A DNA stretch of 64,000 nucleotides from Rudanella paleaurantiibacter (GTDB lineage Bacteria; Bacteroidota; Bacteroidia; Cytophagales; Spirosomataceae): contig NZ_WELI01000002.1 of assembly GCF_009184635.1 (NCBI RefSeq), forward strand, positions 62,001-126,000, read 5' to 3'. Made by a program: the position numbers and the translations under genes. This document shows, in pieces, positions 50,796-60,471 of the stretch. Below the pieces are notes generated by a model. The model worked only from the letters and a program-made list of their open reading frames with translations, did no database searches and was not told the DNA's origin. Positions within the stretch are counted from its first letter, which is position 1. Each line of letters opens with the position of its first letter.

Positions 50796-51560
50796 CTACT
50801 TAGCGTCGAGAAGCTCAAGCGCTTTTTCGGCGGCCGACTGCTCGGCTTTCTTTTTGGAGTAGCCACTGCCCGTGGCAAATGGTTCTTCGTTAATCACGAT
50901 CTGTGCGATAAACTCCCGGTAATGGCTGTTGCCCTTCTCGGCAATAATATCGAACCGTACTTCTTTACCTTCGCGTTGCGCCCACTCAATCAGGCGGCTC
51001 TTGAAGTTAGCATTGTTCTGCACCAGCGAGTCGATATCGTAGTGCGACAATAGGTTCTTCAAAATAAACCGACGGGTGAACCGGAACCCCTTATCGAGGT
51101 AAATGGCACCCACCAAAGCTTCAAGCGCATCGCCGTACATGGAGGTACGGGCGGGCAGGCTTTTGGTACGGGCTCCGTCGTATTCGATAAGCCGGTCGAG
51201 GCCGATTTTGCGGGAAATTCCGTTAAGCATCTCCCGATTCACAATCCGCGACCGGATTTCGGTCAGAAAGCCTTCGTCTTTGTACGGGTATTTTTTGAAC
51301 AAAAACTCAGCAATGACCATACCCAGTACGGCATCGCCAAGGTATTCAAGTCGTTCGTTCGACTCGCGAAAGCCTACAATGACCGTCTCCCGGGAGGCCG
51401 ACGAGTGCCGCAGTGCCAGCTGGTACAGGCGCAGGTTCGACGGATTCTCTCCAATAATATGGGCGACAGCATTCTTTAACTTTTTCCGCTTATCGGCATC
51501 CTGCGAGCGGAAAAGGTTCAGAAACGTGGCAAAGTAGCTACGAGGCAAAGCGAGTTGCAC
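50796..51560 (-). CDS. rnc: Ribonuclease III
   Basis: 254 residues from a GTG that directly follows the fabF stop (no spacing), which implies translational coupling. Catalytic signature ERLEYLGDAVLGMVIAEFLF with the acidic residues, and a second acidic site in YGDALEALVGAIYLDKG. C-terminal double-stranded RNA-binding domain (about 175-252) ending SKKKAEQSAAEKALELL. It processes rRNA precursors and other double-stranded RNA. Confidence 0.96.
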   Translation of the reverse strand: MQLALPRSYFATFLNLFRSQDADKRKKLKNAVAHIIGENPSNLRLYQLALRHSSASRETVIVGFRESNERLEYLGDAVLGMVIAEFLFKKYPYKDEGFLTEIRSRIVNREMLNGISRKIGLDRLIEYDGARTKSLPARTSMYGDALEALVGAIYLDKGFRFTRRFILKNLLSHYDIDSLVQNNANFKSRLIEWAQREGKEVRFDIIAEKGNSHYREFIAQIVINEEPFATGSGYSKKKAEQSAAEKALELLDAK

Positions 51561-52814
51561 TTAGTCGGAAAGTTTACGGAAAATAACCGATGCGTTATGC
51601 CCGCCAAAACCGAATCCATTACTCATGACCGTGGTCAGCTTGCGGGGCTGGGCCTGATTGTAGGTCAGGTTGAACCGTGGGTCAATCTCAGGATCGTCGG
51701 TAAAGTGGTTAATCGTTGGAGGCACAATCTGGCGTTCCAAAGCAAACAGACAGGCGATGGACTCCACAGCCCCGGCCGCTCCCAGAAGGTGGCCAATCTG
51801 CGACTTAGTCGAACTAATGTTGATGGCAAAGGCATGGTCACCAAAGAGTTGGTGAATGGCCTTCAGCTCCTGCGGGTCGCCTACGGGCGTCGAGGTGCCG
51901 TGTGTGTTGATGTAGTCAATTTCTTCGGGCTTGATACCAGCGTCATCGAGCGCATCGTGCATTCCCAGGCGGGCACCCAACCCATCGGGGTGCGGGGCCG
52001 TAATGTGAAACGCATCAGACGACATGCCCCCGCCGATCAGTTCGGCGTAGATTTTGGCACCCCGTGCTTTAGCATGCTCGTACTCTTCCAGAATCAGAGC
52101 ACCAGCGCCTTCGCCCAATACAAACCCATCGCGGTCCTTGTCGTACGGACGAGAGGCCGTCATGGGGTCATCATTACGCTCCGAGAGGGCCCGGTTCGCG
52201 TTGAAACCACCAATACCGGCTTTGGTGACGGCGGCTTCAGAGCCCCCGGTCACGCAGATATTCATGCGGCCCAGACGGATGTAGTTGAACGCATCGATCA
52301 TGGCGTTCAGGCTCGACGCACAGGCCGATACCGTCACGTAATTGGGTCCGCGGAAACCATAGCGCATCGAGATTTGACCCGGTGCACTGTCGGCAATCAT
52401 GCGAACAATAAAGAACGGATTGATCCGAGGAGTACCGTCGCCTTTGGCGTAGTCGATCACCTCGTCTTCAAACGACTTCAGACCTCCAATACCCGACCCC
52501 CAGATAACGCCGACCTTGTTTTTGTCAATTTTTTCCAGGTCCAGCTTCGAGTCCTGCACTGCCTGTTCGGCCACAATCAGTGCATAGTGGGTGAAGGGGT
52601 CCATTTTGCGCGCATCCTGACGAGGGATGTACTGAGTAACGTCGAGCCCTTTCAGTTCGCAGGCAAACTGGGTCTTGAACTTGCTCGCATCGAATTTGGT
52701 GATTGGGCCGGCACCACTGGCACCAGCGGCCAAGCCATCCCAAAACGTGGGTACATCGTTACCGATGGGGGTGAGGGCACCAAGGCCCGTAACTACTACT
52801 CGTCGGAAGGTCAT
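51561..52814 (-). CDS. fabF: Beta-ketoacyl-ACP synthase II
   Basis: 417 residues with the Cys-His-His triad C165 (SACASS), H305 (NTHGTSTP) and H342 (QIGHLLGAAGA). It elongates acyl-ACP with malonyl-ACP in fatty acid synthesis. It lies in the conserved order acpP, fabF, rnc, all on the minus strand, 114 bp after acpP and abutting rnc. Confidence 0.97.
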   Translation of the reverse strand: MTFRRVVVTGLGALTPIGNDVPTFWDGLAAGASGAGPITKFDASKFKTQFACELKGLDVTQYIPRQDARKMDPFTHYALIVAEQAVQDSKLDLEKIDKNKVGVIWGSGIGGLKSFEDEVIDYAKGDGTPRINPFFIVRMIADSAPGQISMRYGFRGPNYVTVSACASSLNAMIDAFNYIRLGRMNICVTGGSEAAVTKAGIGGFNANRALSERNDDPMTASRPYDKDRDGFVLGEGAGALILEEYEHAKARGAKIYAELIGGGMSSDAFHITAPHPDGLGARLGMHDALDDAGIKPEEIDYINTHGTSTPVGDPQELKAIHQLFGDHAFAINISSTKSQIGHLLGAAGAVESIACLFALERQIVPPTINHFTDDPEIDPRFNLTYNQAQPRKLTTVMSNGFGFGGHNASVIFRKLSD

Positions 52815-52928
52815 ACAGGAAAACTGCAGATGGAATAATAAGAAGAAAACAGGCGCTACGTGTTTGAGTAGTTAAGCTTTCAGAGAGAAAACCTAAAGAC
52901 TCAAACAGGTAGAAGGCCCTGTGCAGGC

Positions 52929-53168
52929 TTACTTGCCAGCGTTTTCTTCGAGATAGGTGATCGCCTGACCAACGGTACCGATGTTTTCGGCCTGATCGTC
53001 AGGGATAGAAATGTTGAATTCTTTCTCAAATTCCATGATCAATTCAACAGTGTCAAGCGAGTCGGCCCCCAGGTCGTTGGTGAAGCTTGCCTCAGGCGTA
53101 ACCTCAGACTCTTCGACACCTAATTTCTCAACAATAATGTTCTTAACTTTTTGTGCAATTTCTGACAT
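52929..53168 (-). CDS. acpP: Acyl carrier protein
   Basis: 79 residues from ATG at 53168; the open frame extends upstream through the promoter region but MSEIAQKVK is the usual start. Phosphopantetheine is attached at S37 in [10 protein letters not shown]. Acidic helix-rich protein, first gene of the acpP-fabF-rnc operon and divergent from kdsA with a 311-bp AT-rich spacer. Confidence 0.97.
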   Translation of the reverse strand: MSEIAQKVKNIIVEKLGVEESEVTPEASFTNDLGADSLDTVELIMEFEKEFNISIPDDQAENIGTVGQAITYLEENAGK

Positions 53169-53199
53169 TTTAGTAGTCAATTGGGGTTGAAAAACGGCA

Positions 53200-53230
53200 C
53201 AAAGAAAACCATTTCCCCTATCATTGTCAA
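53200..53230 (-). promoter_or_regulatory. Possible acpP promoter
   Basis: Minus-strand TTG (53230-53228) and TTTCTTTG (53207-53200) with a 20-bp spacer, a one-base variant of TAnnTTTG, 32 bp before the start codon. The rest of the 53169-53479 spacer is AT-rich; kdsA has a CACCTTTG near 53449 but no clear -33 box. Confidence 0.4.
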
Positions 53231-53479
53231 ACAATTTTTTTGTAGCCTGGGCGTTATTACCTATGCCGTAACAATACACAAAACTTTGATTATCAAAAGA
53301 TTATATATTAACTATAGAGTTTAATCCTACACCGTCTACTAAAGCTGCTTTCCTACCAAACCGCACTATTAGGAGTTAAAAGTCGCTAATCGGGTGGTTA
53401 TATGAGGGCTTCGATACCGAACTACTGAGTTCCTAAAATCCGTTGCACCTTTGTATGCCTCAATAGGCTACAGACACGT

Positions 53480-54292
53480 ATGATCCAACTTTCGAAGCTC
53501 CGCCATACCGATTCTCCCAACTTTTTTTTGATGGCTGGCCCCTGCGCCATTGAAGGCCGCGACATGGCCCTGCAAATTGCCGAGCGCATTGTTACCATCA
53601 CCGACAAGCTGCGTATTCCGTACATTTTTAAAGGGTCGTACCGTAAAGCAAACCGGACAAAAGCCAACTCGTTTACGGGCATCGGCGATGAATTGGCTCT
53701 GTCAATCCTGAACGAGGTAGGCACTACCTTCAACATCCCGACCGTGACCGACATCCACGAGTCCGACGAGGCCGCTATGGCTGCCGAGGCTGTTGATGTA
53801 TTACAGATTCCGGCTTTTTTGTGCCGTCAAACCGAGCTTCTTGAAGCTGCCGCCCGTACGGGTAAGGCCGTGAACATCAAGAAAGGCCAGTTTCTGTCGG
53901 GCGAGAGCATGCATTTTGCCGCCGAAAAAGTCCACGCCATCAACCCAGAGGCTACCGTTATTCTGACCGACCGGGGTAACTCGTTTGGTTACGGCGATCT
54001 GGTGGTCGACTACCGGAATATTCCGGCCATGCAGTCGTTTGGCGTGCCGGTTGTGATGGATTGCACCCACTCGTTACAGCAGCCGAACCAATCATCGGGG
54101 GTTACGGGCGGCAAACCGGCCTTGATTGCAACCATCGCCAAAGCCGCTATTGCTGTTGGGGCCGACGGCCTTTTTATCGAAACGCACCCCGACCCTTCCT
54201 GTGCTAAATCGGACGGCGCCAACATGCTCCCTCTCGACCAGCTGGAGGGCTTACTGGAACGGCTTGTGCGGGTGCGGGAGGCTATTCTCTAA
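53480..54292 (+). CDS. kdsA: 3-deoxy-8-phosphooctulonate synthase (Kdo-8-P synthase)
   Basis: 270 residues. Family motifs: FLMAGPCAIEGRDMAL, FKGSYRKANRTK, VTDIHE, and MDCTHSLQQPN in the C-terminal half, HPDPSCAKSDGANM near the end. It condenses arabinose-5-phosphate with phosphoenolpyruvate to Kdo-8-phosphate for lipopolysaccharide; the isomerase that makes arabinose-5-phosphate is at 27106. Its stop codon abuts the stop of the convergent gene with no base between. Confidence 0.96.
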   Translation: MIQLSKLRHTDSPNFFLMAGPCAIEGRDMALQIAERIVTITDKLRIPYIFKGSYRKANRTKANSFTGIGDELALSILNEVGTTFNIPTVTDIHESDEAAMAAEAVDVLQIPAFLCRQTELLEAAARTGKAVNIKKGQFLSGESMHFAAEKVHAINPEATVILTDRGNSFGYGDLVVDYRNIPAMQSFGVPVVMDCTHSLQQPNQSSGVTGGKPALIATIAKAAIAVGADGLFIETHPDPSCAKSDGANMLPLDQLEGLLERLVRVREAIL

Positions 54293-56692
54293 TTATCGAC
54301 CCCGGACACTCAGCCAGGCAGTATCGTCTTCGCCATTTTCGGTCCCATTCCCCGGCGTTGAATCCGAATCAGCGGGGGTAGCGGCTGTAATCTGTGCTTT
54401 GGTTAGCTGTTCACCGGTCGCAGTCAGGCGGGCCACAAACACAAGTGTGGTACTACTCCCAACATTAAGGCTACTGATGGTTCCGGTCACGGTTTGCCCC
54501 GTGGCCGACAACCCACTCACGTAGCTGAGGCCCGCAGGAAGCACAGCCGCTACACTAACGGCAGTAGCGGAGGCCCCACCCCGATTCGATACAACGAGGC
54601 TATACGACACCAGCTCGTTGAGGGCCGGGGCGCGGGTGTTGGTCACCAGTTGCAGACTCAAATCAGCGCGGTCAGGGTCAGGCGTAGGCTCATTAGGTTG
54701 CACAGCCGGTAGCTGAATCTGATTAGGATTTGCCGACTCAAAAACAGCCCCTCCTGCGCCGGGTGTGCGCCACTCTACACTTGCTTCGTCGTCCTGACCG
54801 GTGCTGGTACCCGTACCCGGCTGACTGTCGCTGTCAGTCGGGCTGCTTTGTGTAATCTCGGCCGCGTTGCGGTAGGTTCCTTCGGCCAGCACCCGCACCC
54901 CAAAACTCAGGGTTGTCGATGCCCCGGCCCCCAGTTGGGCCACACTGCCCACTAGGGCGGTGCCGGTGTTGGTTAGGCCGCCCGTTGTTACCACCGACAA
55001 ATTTGCCGGTAGCCGGTTTTGCACCTGTACATTGGTGGCCGAATCGGGCCCGCTGTTCTGGAGGATTAATTGCACTGTCAGAGTTTCGCCAACACGTACT
55101 ACCCGGCTACTCGTTACCATGGCAAGGCTCAAATCAGTACGTGGAGCCGGAGGTGGTGGAGGTGGTGTACCCAGTTGAAACTTATTAGTTGGAACAGCGG
55201 GCAGCACTGGGTTTGTTGCTACCAACCGCAACCGAAACCAACCCGTCGTGAGATCAGACGGTAGCTTCGTTCGGACGGGGTTAGTTCCAACTCCGGGTAG
55301 TGCTTCGATGGACCGTCCGCTGGAATCGAGTAGTTGAACCTGCCAGCCATTATCCCCCCCAAACGTCCCAATGGTGTAAACCGCCAGGCTAACACTATCG
55401 GCAGGGGCAATGATGCCTGCAACGGAGCCGGTTACCGCAAACTGCTGCGGCAGTACGGGCGTGGCAGTTTGAAAAAAAGCGTTGTTCAGGCTGTTGTTCC
55501 AGTTTCGGGCAAACCGCGATAAACCCATCGAAGCCGGAATTGAATTGGGATTATTGAAGTATTGCGGATGCGTCGGGGGGCGCAACTCGTTACCGAAGTG
55601 CACATCGCTCACACCAGCCCGCCGGTTGATGATCGTATCGTTTAACGGTCCCTGAAACGCCAGCAAATTGGGGGTATCAATCACCTCCTGCTGTTTGGCA
55701 ACCACTTCGGGGCGAGTCACCTGCCCATCGAACGAAGCCCGCGCAATGACCCAGGGCAGTGGCCGCCCGTTGAAGTCGGCCCGTGATTTCGCAATCAACT
55801 CACGCAACCGCGTCGCATACTGCGGAATACTGCCGCTGCTGTTATCGCCGTATTCGGCTTCGCCCTGATGCCACAACACGGCACGCGCGCCCCCCGTTGA
55901 ACCGTAGTAATGCAGAATATTTTTCAGATTGGTGTAGGGTTGTAGGTTGAGCCAATAGCCCGAACACCAATACCGGTTACAGGCCGGTATACCATTGGCG
56001 GTGTTGATCCAGTTCTCAATCGTCGAGGAGTCCCAACCCGCATTGTAGAAAACAACCGGTACATTGTAGCGGCTCACGATATAATCGCCCAACTCGCCCC
56101 ACCCCCAGGAGCTTTCGCCCATGGGAAACATACGCCGGGCTGCAGTAAGTGCTTTATACCGGGGAAACGGCATTGGATCGCCCGATGAGAACAGCGGTTG
56201 ATTGGCCGGGTAATAGTGATTGATGGTGTCGATAGTACTGACCCGGTCGGTAGCCGTGCCCAGGTCATTATCCCCATTACCCAGCCCACGCGAGTTCGAC
56301 TGGCCTGCTGTAATAAACACCTCACCGATTCCAACCGGCCGCACGGACGTTTCGTTAATGACTATGTTGTTACGAATGGCGCGCAGGTTAAGCACGTACC
56401 AACCGCCCGTGCCGGTCAGTTGCCCATAAAAAACACCGTTTTGCGGGTTGGTCTGAATAACCTGCCAGGCGGTGCCATTCCCCTGCCCGGCCGCAACGGG
56501 CGTCAGCTGCCCTTCAATCCGGTCGGCGGTAAAATCAAGGCGGCCCGATACGTACAATTGCCCTTGATTATCGGCTCCTCGCTGCACCACCAGCCGGGAC
56601 ACCGGATATGATACCTCAAACTGTTGGGCGTACCCAACAACCGGTATGAACCAGATTAGATAAAGTAATAGCTTTTGAAAATACCTGCTCAC
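54293..56692 (-). CDS. Secreted SGNH/sialate O-acetylesterase-like protein with two DUF11 repeats
   Basis: 799 residues. Signal peptide ends GYAQ. An esterase region follows with block I AGQSNSRG, block III LWHQGEAEYG and a C-terminal DVHF, the set seen in DUF303/SASA esterases. Two DUF11-type beta-sandwich repeats come last (about 520-640 and 680-795; each starts with DLSL and ends with TDSDSQPG or ADSDSTPGN plus EDD). The substrate may be an acetylated polysaccharide. No type IX sorting domain is visible at the C-terminus (DDTAWLSVRGR). Confidence 0.87.
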   Translation of the reverse strand: MSRYFQKLLLYLIWFIPVVGYAQQFEVSYPVSRLVVQRGADNQGQLYVSGRLDFTADRIEGQLTPVAAGQGNGTAWQVIQTNPQNGVFYGQLTGTGGWYVLNLRAIRNNIVINETSVRPVGIGEVFITAGQSNSRGLGNGDNDLGTATDRVSTIDTINHYYPANQPLFSSGDPMPFPRYKALTAARRMFPMGESSWGWGELGDYIVSRYNVPVVFYNAGWDSSTIENWINTANGIPACNRYWCSGYWLNLQPYTNLKNILHYYGSTGGARAVLWHQGEAEYGDNSSGSIPQYATRLRELIAKSRADFNGRPLPWVIARASFDGQVTRPEVVAKQQEVIDTPNLLAFQGPLNDTIINRRAGVSDVHFGNELRPPTHPQYFNNPNSIPASMGLSRFARNWNNSLNNAFFQTATPVLPQQFAVTGSVAGIIAPADSVSLAVYTIGTFGGDNGWQVQLLDSSGRSIEALPGVGTNPVRTKLPSDLTTGWFRLRLVATNPVLPAVPTNKFQLGTPPPPPPAPRTDLSLAMVTSSRVVRVGETLTVQLILQNSGPDSATNVQVQNRLPANLSVVTTGGLTNTGTALVGSVAQLGAGASTTLSFGVRVLAEGTYRNAAEITQSSPTDSDSQPGTGTSTGQDDEASVEWRTPGAGGAVFESANPNQIQLPAVQPNEPTPDPDRADLSLQLVTNTRAPALNELVSYSLVVSNRGGASATAVSVAAVLPAGLSYVSGLSATGQTVTGTISSLNVGSSTTLVFVARLTATGEQLTKAQITAATPADSDSTPGNGTENGEDDTAWLSVRGR

Positions 56693-56754
56693 GTTGTAGA
56701 CTATGGATCAAACTTCGATACTGTTACTGCTTCGGTAGCTATTCAAAATAGCCG

Positions 56755-57819
56755 CTACCGGTATCCCTTCAACCACAGCTTCAGCATGTCAGTATCAGAT
56801 AATACCTCCAATTCAGATTTGGATGCTTTGAGCATCTTTTTTACCTGATTGAGGTAGGTGTTGAAGTTAAAGTCGAGACTGACCGGCGAATGAATAAAGC
56901 CAAACGCCGAACCAAGCATTCGCCCTAGCTGCGACTGTAAAGCAAAAAGTTTAGCATCCAGCTCGGCCACCTGCCCCTTCAGAATTTTATTGTAATACCC
57001 CAATTGCTCATCAGCCAGGGTTTCCAGATGTTCCTGATCAATCCGGTTAAACTCCATCTGCAACCGGAGCAAACCGAGTAAATCGTTGGCGTCGTAGGCC
57101 TGCGTAACCCGCTGCATGATCTCGGTTTTACGGATTTTCTCGACCTCGTCGGGCTCCCGGTCTGGGTGAAATGTTTTTACCAGATCCATGTACAGTGCCC
57201 GTACCGACCGGGTAATGTTGCGGGCTTCCTCAGCTCGCTTGGCCTCGCGTACCCGTTGCTTCTCCGATTTTGGGCGGGCGGCCCGTTCTTCATCGGCTTG
57301 CTTCCGACGCCATTCTTCGGCTTCTGCCTCGGCTTTCTCCCAACTGTCCTCTTCCTCAATAGGCACACCGTCGGAATGGGCTTCTTCGTCGGCACGCTTA
57401 TGCTCACGTAAAGCATCCGACTGGTGCTGATGACGTACCCGTTCGTCAAACGTCACGTCACTATACTTATCATGAATAGGTTTGAGGGCGTCGATGCCGT
57501 GTTGGCCAATCAGGTCATAGGTGATTTCAGTAATCAGCTGGGCCAGTTTTCGTTGATCCCCACGCGACAAATCCTGTTGCATAGCAGCCCGATCGTACAG
57601 CTTAACCAATTTAACCTGTACGTCGGTTAGCTTTTTCAGCAGCGGGCGTAACTCGCCCTCAACCCGTTGCTGAATCCGGTCGGCAGCTTCGCGCAGATTG
57701 ACTAAGTCTCTCTCCGTTTTCTCAATTTGCCGGGTTAGCTCATTAAACTCTTTCTGGGCCTTACTCAGTGAGGCTTTTTCTTTAACAATACTGACCCGAA
57801 CGACTTGCTGTTTTGCCAT
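56755..57819 (-). CDS. Coiled-coil protein with internal J-like motif
   Basis: 354 residues. Residues 10-80 and 140-205 are charged coiled coil (KAEAEAEEWRRKQADEERAA). Around 203-250 lies a J-domain-like stretch ALYMDLVKTFHPDREPDE with HPD (H218-P-D) and a following helix IMQRVTQAYDANDL. A J domain in the middle of the chain between coiled coils suggests a DnaK co-chaperone of unusual build or a structural derivative. Not recognised further. It sits between the esterase and oligopeptidase genes on the same strand. Confidence 0.7.
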   Translation of the reverse strand: MAKQQVVRVSIVKEKASLSKAQKEFNELTRQIEKTERDLVNLREAADRIQQRVEGELRPLLKKLTDVQVKLVKLYDRAAMQQDLSRGDQRKLAQLITEITYDLIGQHGIDALKPIHDKYSDVTFDERVRHQHQSDALREHKRADEEAHSDGVPIEEEDSWEKAEAEAEEWRRKQADEERAARPKSEKQRVREAKRAEEARNITRSVRALYMDLVKTFHPDREPDEVEKIRKTEIMQRVTQAYDANDLLGLLRLQMEFNRIDQEHLETLADEQLGYYNKILKGQVAELDAKLFALQSQLGRMLGSAFGFIHSPVSLDFNFNTYLNQVKKMLKASKSELEVLSDTDMLKLWLKGYR

Positions 57820-57997
57820 ACGCTTTGTGCAACCGGCTCAAAGGTAACAGCTTGGTAAAAAAACACGGCTATGCTTGTTGGCAAGCGGCACTAATCTTAT
57901 CTACCGATTCCTCCAGATTATGGACTATTCTACTCGACTTTAAACCGCCTTAAACAGTTAGTATAGAAACTGTTCAGGCAAAAGAGAGAATGAAAAA

Positions 57998-58034
57998 GCG
58001 GGTAACTGGTCATCTTTCGACTCCAATTACCCGC
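57998..58034 (-). terminator. Terminator of the prolyl oligopeptidase gene
   Basis: Stem gcgggtaactgg / ccaattacccgc (57998-58009 with 58023-58034), one G-T pair, with a minus-strand TTTTT tail. Confidence 0.82.
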
Positions 58035-58062
58035 CCAACTGAGCTATCTTATGCTTTAATGG

Positions 58063-60189
58063 CTACTGTTGAATACCCAACAGATTCAGCATAAACGCGT
58101 ATTCCAGCGCAACCTCTTTTAATGCCTCAAACCGGCCTGATGCTCCACCGTGCCCGGCTTCCATATTGGTATGCAGCAGGAGCTGATTCTGGTCCGTTTT
58201 CATGGTACGCAGCTTAGCCACCCACTTGGCAGGCTCCCAGTATTGTACCTGCGAATCGTGCAGACCGGTAGTCACCAGCATATTCGGATACGCCTTTTTC
58301 TCGACGTTATCGTAGGGCGAGTACGACTTCATGTAGTCGTAATACTTCTTGGTTTTCGGGTTGCCCCACTCTTCCCACTCACCGGTCGTGAGCGGAATGG
58401 TTTCATCGAGCATGGTGGTGACCACATCGACAAACGGCACAGCCGCTACTACGCCCCGGTACAGTTCGGGGGCCTGGTTGACCACCGCACCCATCAGAAG
58501 CCCCCCGGCCGAGCCACCCAGCGCAAACAGCTTGGTAGGATTCGTGTATTTCTGTTCAATCAGGAACTTTGAGCAATCGACAAAGTCGTTGAAGGTATTT
58601 TTCTTCTTCAACATCTTGCCATCTTCGTACCAGTGGCGCCCCATCTCCTGACCACCCCGAATGTGGGCAATAGCGTAGATAAAACCCCGATCAAGCAGAC
58701 TCAAGCGGGCTGAACCGAAGCCGGGTTCGGTATTGCTGCCGTACGAGCCATAGGCGTATTGCAACAACGGCGCAGAACCGTCTTTTTTGGTACCCTTTCG
58801 GTACACAAGCGAAATAGGCACTTTTACACCATCACGCGCCGTAGCATACACTCGCTCCGACACGTAGTTGTCTTTATTAAAGCCACCTAACACCTCCTGC
58901 TGCTTCAGCAGGGTTTTCTCCTTCGTATCCATATTGTAATCGAAGGTAGAACCGGGCGTCGTCAGAGATGCATAGCTGTACCGAAGCACATTGGTATCGA
59001 ATTCAGGGTTATACGACATACCAGCAACATAGGCTGGCTCCCCAAATTCCAGGTAGTGGTCACTTTTGTTTTTCTGGTTGATTACCCGTAGTCTGGTCAG
59101 GCCCTCTTTGCGTTCGCCCAGCACGAGGTGATTAGCGAACACATCCATATTTTGCAAAAACACATCGGCCCGGTGCGGAATCACCTCTTTCCAGGCTGCC
59201 CGGTTTGCTTGCTGCCCTTCGGGCACCTCCATTAACCGATAGTTTTGGGCTTTGTAGTTCGTGCGAACATAAAACTTGTTGCCGAAGTGCTGAATATCGT
59301 ACTCATGCCCGCGCTCACGGGGGTAAAACACCGTAAAGCTCTCTGTCGGCTTAGCGGCTTCCAACAGGCGGTACTCAGTCGTAACGCCGTTATGATCGCT
59401 CACCACGGCGATATACTTCTTCGACTTCATCCGGTACAGGCCCATGTAGAACTGGTTGTCTTTTTCTTCATACACCAGTACATCCTGCTTGGGGTCTGTG
59501 CCCAGTACGTGCCGATACACCTGATAGCCGAGCAGCGTTTGCACATCCTTTTTGATATAGAACAGCGTTTTATTGTCGGCGGCCCAGGCAAAGTCACCGG
59601 CCTCTACATTCGGAATAGCTTCGGGGTAAATCTGCCCTGTTTTCAGGTTCTTAATCCGTAGGGTGTACAACCGGCGGCTCACGGTATCCTCACAGAAAAT
59701 AGCGAGTTCGTCGTTGTCCGATACCTCATAGCCGCCCAGATTGTAGTACGCGTGCCCTTTGGCCAGCTGATTGCAGTCGAACATAACCTCTTCGGGGGCC
59801 GACAGAGCGCCTTTCTTGCGTACGTAAATTGGGTACTCCCCCCCTTCCACAAAGTTGGTCTGGTAATAGTAGTCACCTTCTTTATAAGGCACCGACTGAT
59901 CCTGTTGCTTGATCCGACCTTTCATTTCCTCAAACAGGCGTCCCCGCAATTCTTTCACGGGTGCCAGGTTCTGCTCGAGGTAAGCATTTTCGGCTTTGAG
60001 GTAGTCGATCACTTCGGGGTTTTCCCGTTCGTTGAGATAGTAGTAATTATCGACCCGCGTATCGCCGTGAATCGTTAGTTGTTTGGGCTTCACGGCGGCT
60101 TTGGGTGCCGCTAAAGGGGTTGGCGTTTGTGCGTTGGCCATGCCAAATAAAGTTGTCAGACAAAAAATGGACAGGTAGTTTGTTTTCAT
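58063..60189 (-). CDS. Prolyl oligopeptidase family protease (S9A, oligopeptidase B-like)
   Basis: 708 residues from ATG at 60189, with a signal peptide ending GMANAQ. An N-terminal beta-propeller (about 60-430) precedes the alpha/beta-hydrolase domain. The catalytic triad is S560 (GGSAGG), D645 (LHDSQV) and H680 (AGHGG), spaced as in known prolyl oligopeptidases. GSYGSNTEPGF and RGGQEMGRHW are further family motifs. It cuts short peptides in the periplasm. Monocistronic. Confidence 0.95.
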   Translation of the reverse strand: MKTNYLSIFCLTTLFGMANAQTPTPLAAPKAAVKPKQLTIHGDTRVDNYYYLNERENPEVIDYLKAENAYLEQNLAPVKELRGRLFEEMKGRIKQQDQSVPYKEGDYYYQTNFVEGGEYPIYVRKKGALSAPEEVMFDCNQLAKGHAYYNLGGYEVSDNDELAIFCEDTVSRRLYTLRIKNLKTGQIYPEAIPNVEAGDFAWAADNKTLFYIKKDVQTLLGYQVYRHVLGTDPKQDVLVYEEKDNQFYMGLYRMKSKKYIAVVSDHNGVTTEYRLLEAAKPTESFTVFYPRERGHEYDIQHFGNKFYVRTNYKAQNYRLMEVPEGQQANRAAWKEVIPHRADVFLQNMDVFANHLVLGERKEGLTRLRVINQKNKSDHYLEFGEPAYVAGMSYNPEFDTNVLRYSYASLTTPGSTFDYNMDTKEKTLLKQQEVLGGFNKDNYVSERVYATARDGVKVPISLVYRKGTKKDGSAPLLQYAYGSYGSNTEPGFGSARLSLLDRGFIYAIAHIRGGQEMGRHWYEDGKMLKKKNTFNDFVDCSKFLIEQKYTNPTKLFALGGSAGGLLMGAVVNQAPELYRGVVAAVPFVDVVTTMLDETIPLTTGEWEEWGNPKTKKYYDYMKSYSPYDNVEKKAYPNMLVTTGLHDSQVQYWEPAKWVAKLRTMKTDQNQLLLHTNMEAGHGGASGRFEALKEVALEYAFMLNLLGIQQ

Positions 60190-60413
60190 CGCGAAGTGGG
60201 TAAGCCAGAGCAACATCTGCGCGATGCTGCAATAAGGACAAAGGTAGGGGAAAATACAGCGGTTTTAGTGAGCCCTCGACACGGTTCGGGCATAAAACGC
60301 AGGCTCCAGACGGCTTTTATCTTCCTCAAATATCCGGGCTAAAATTAGCCTACATCTGACTGGACAGTAATCACGCATTTCAGACCCGACACCCGTTAGC
60401 TCTTGTCATAAAT

Positions 60414-60451
60414 CAGAAACGCCCCGATCATTGCTGACCGGGGCGTTTCTG
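60414..60451 (-). terminator. Terminator hairpin after rpoC
   Basis: Perfect 13-bp stem cagaaacgccccg / cggggcgtttctg (60414-60426 with 60439-60451), 21 bp past the rpoC stop codon. Confidence 0.82.
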
Positions 60452-60471
60452 TATAAACTTACCTATTCGAC

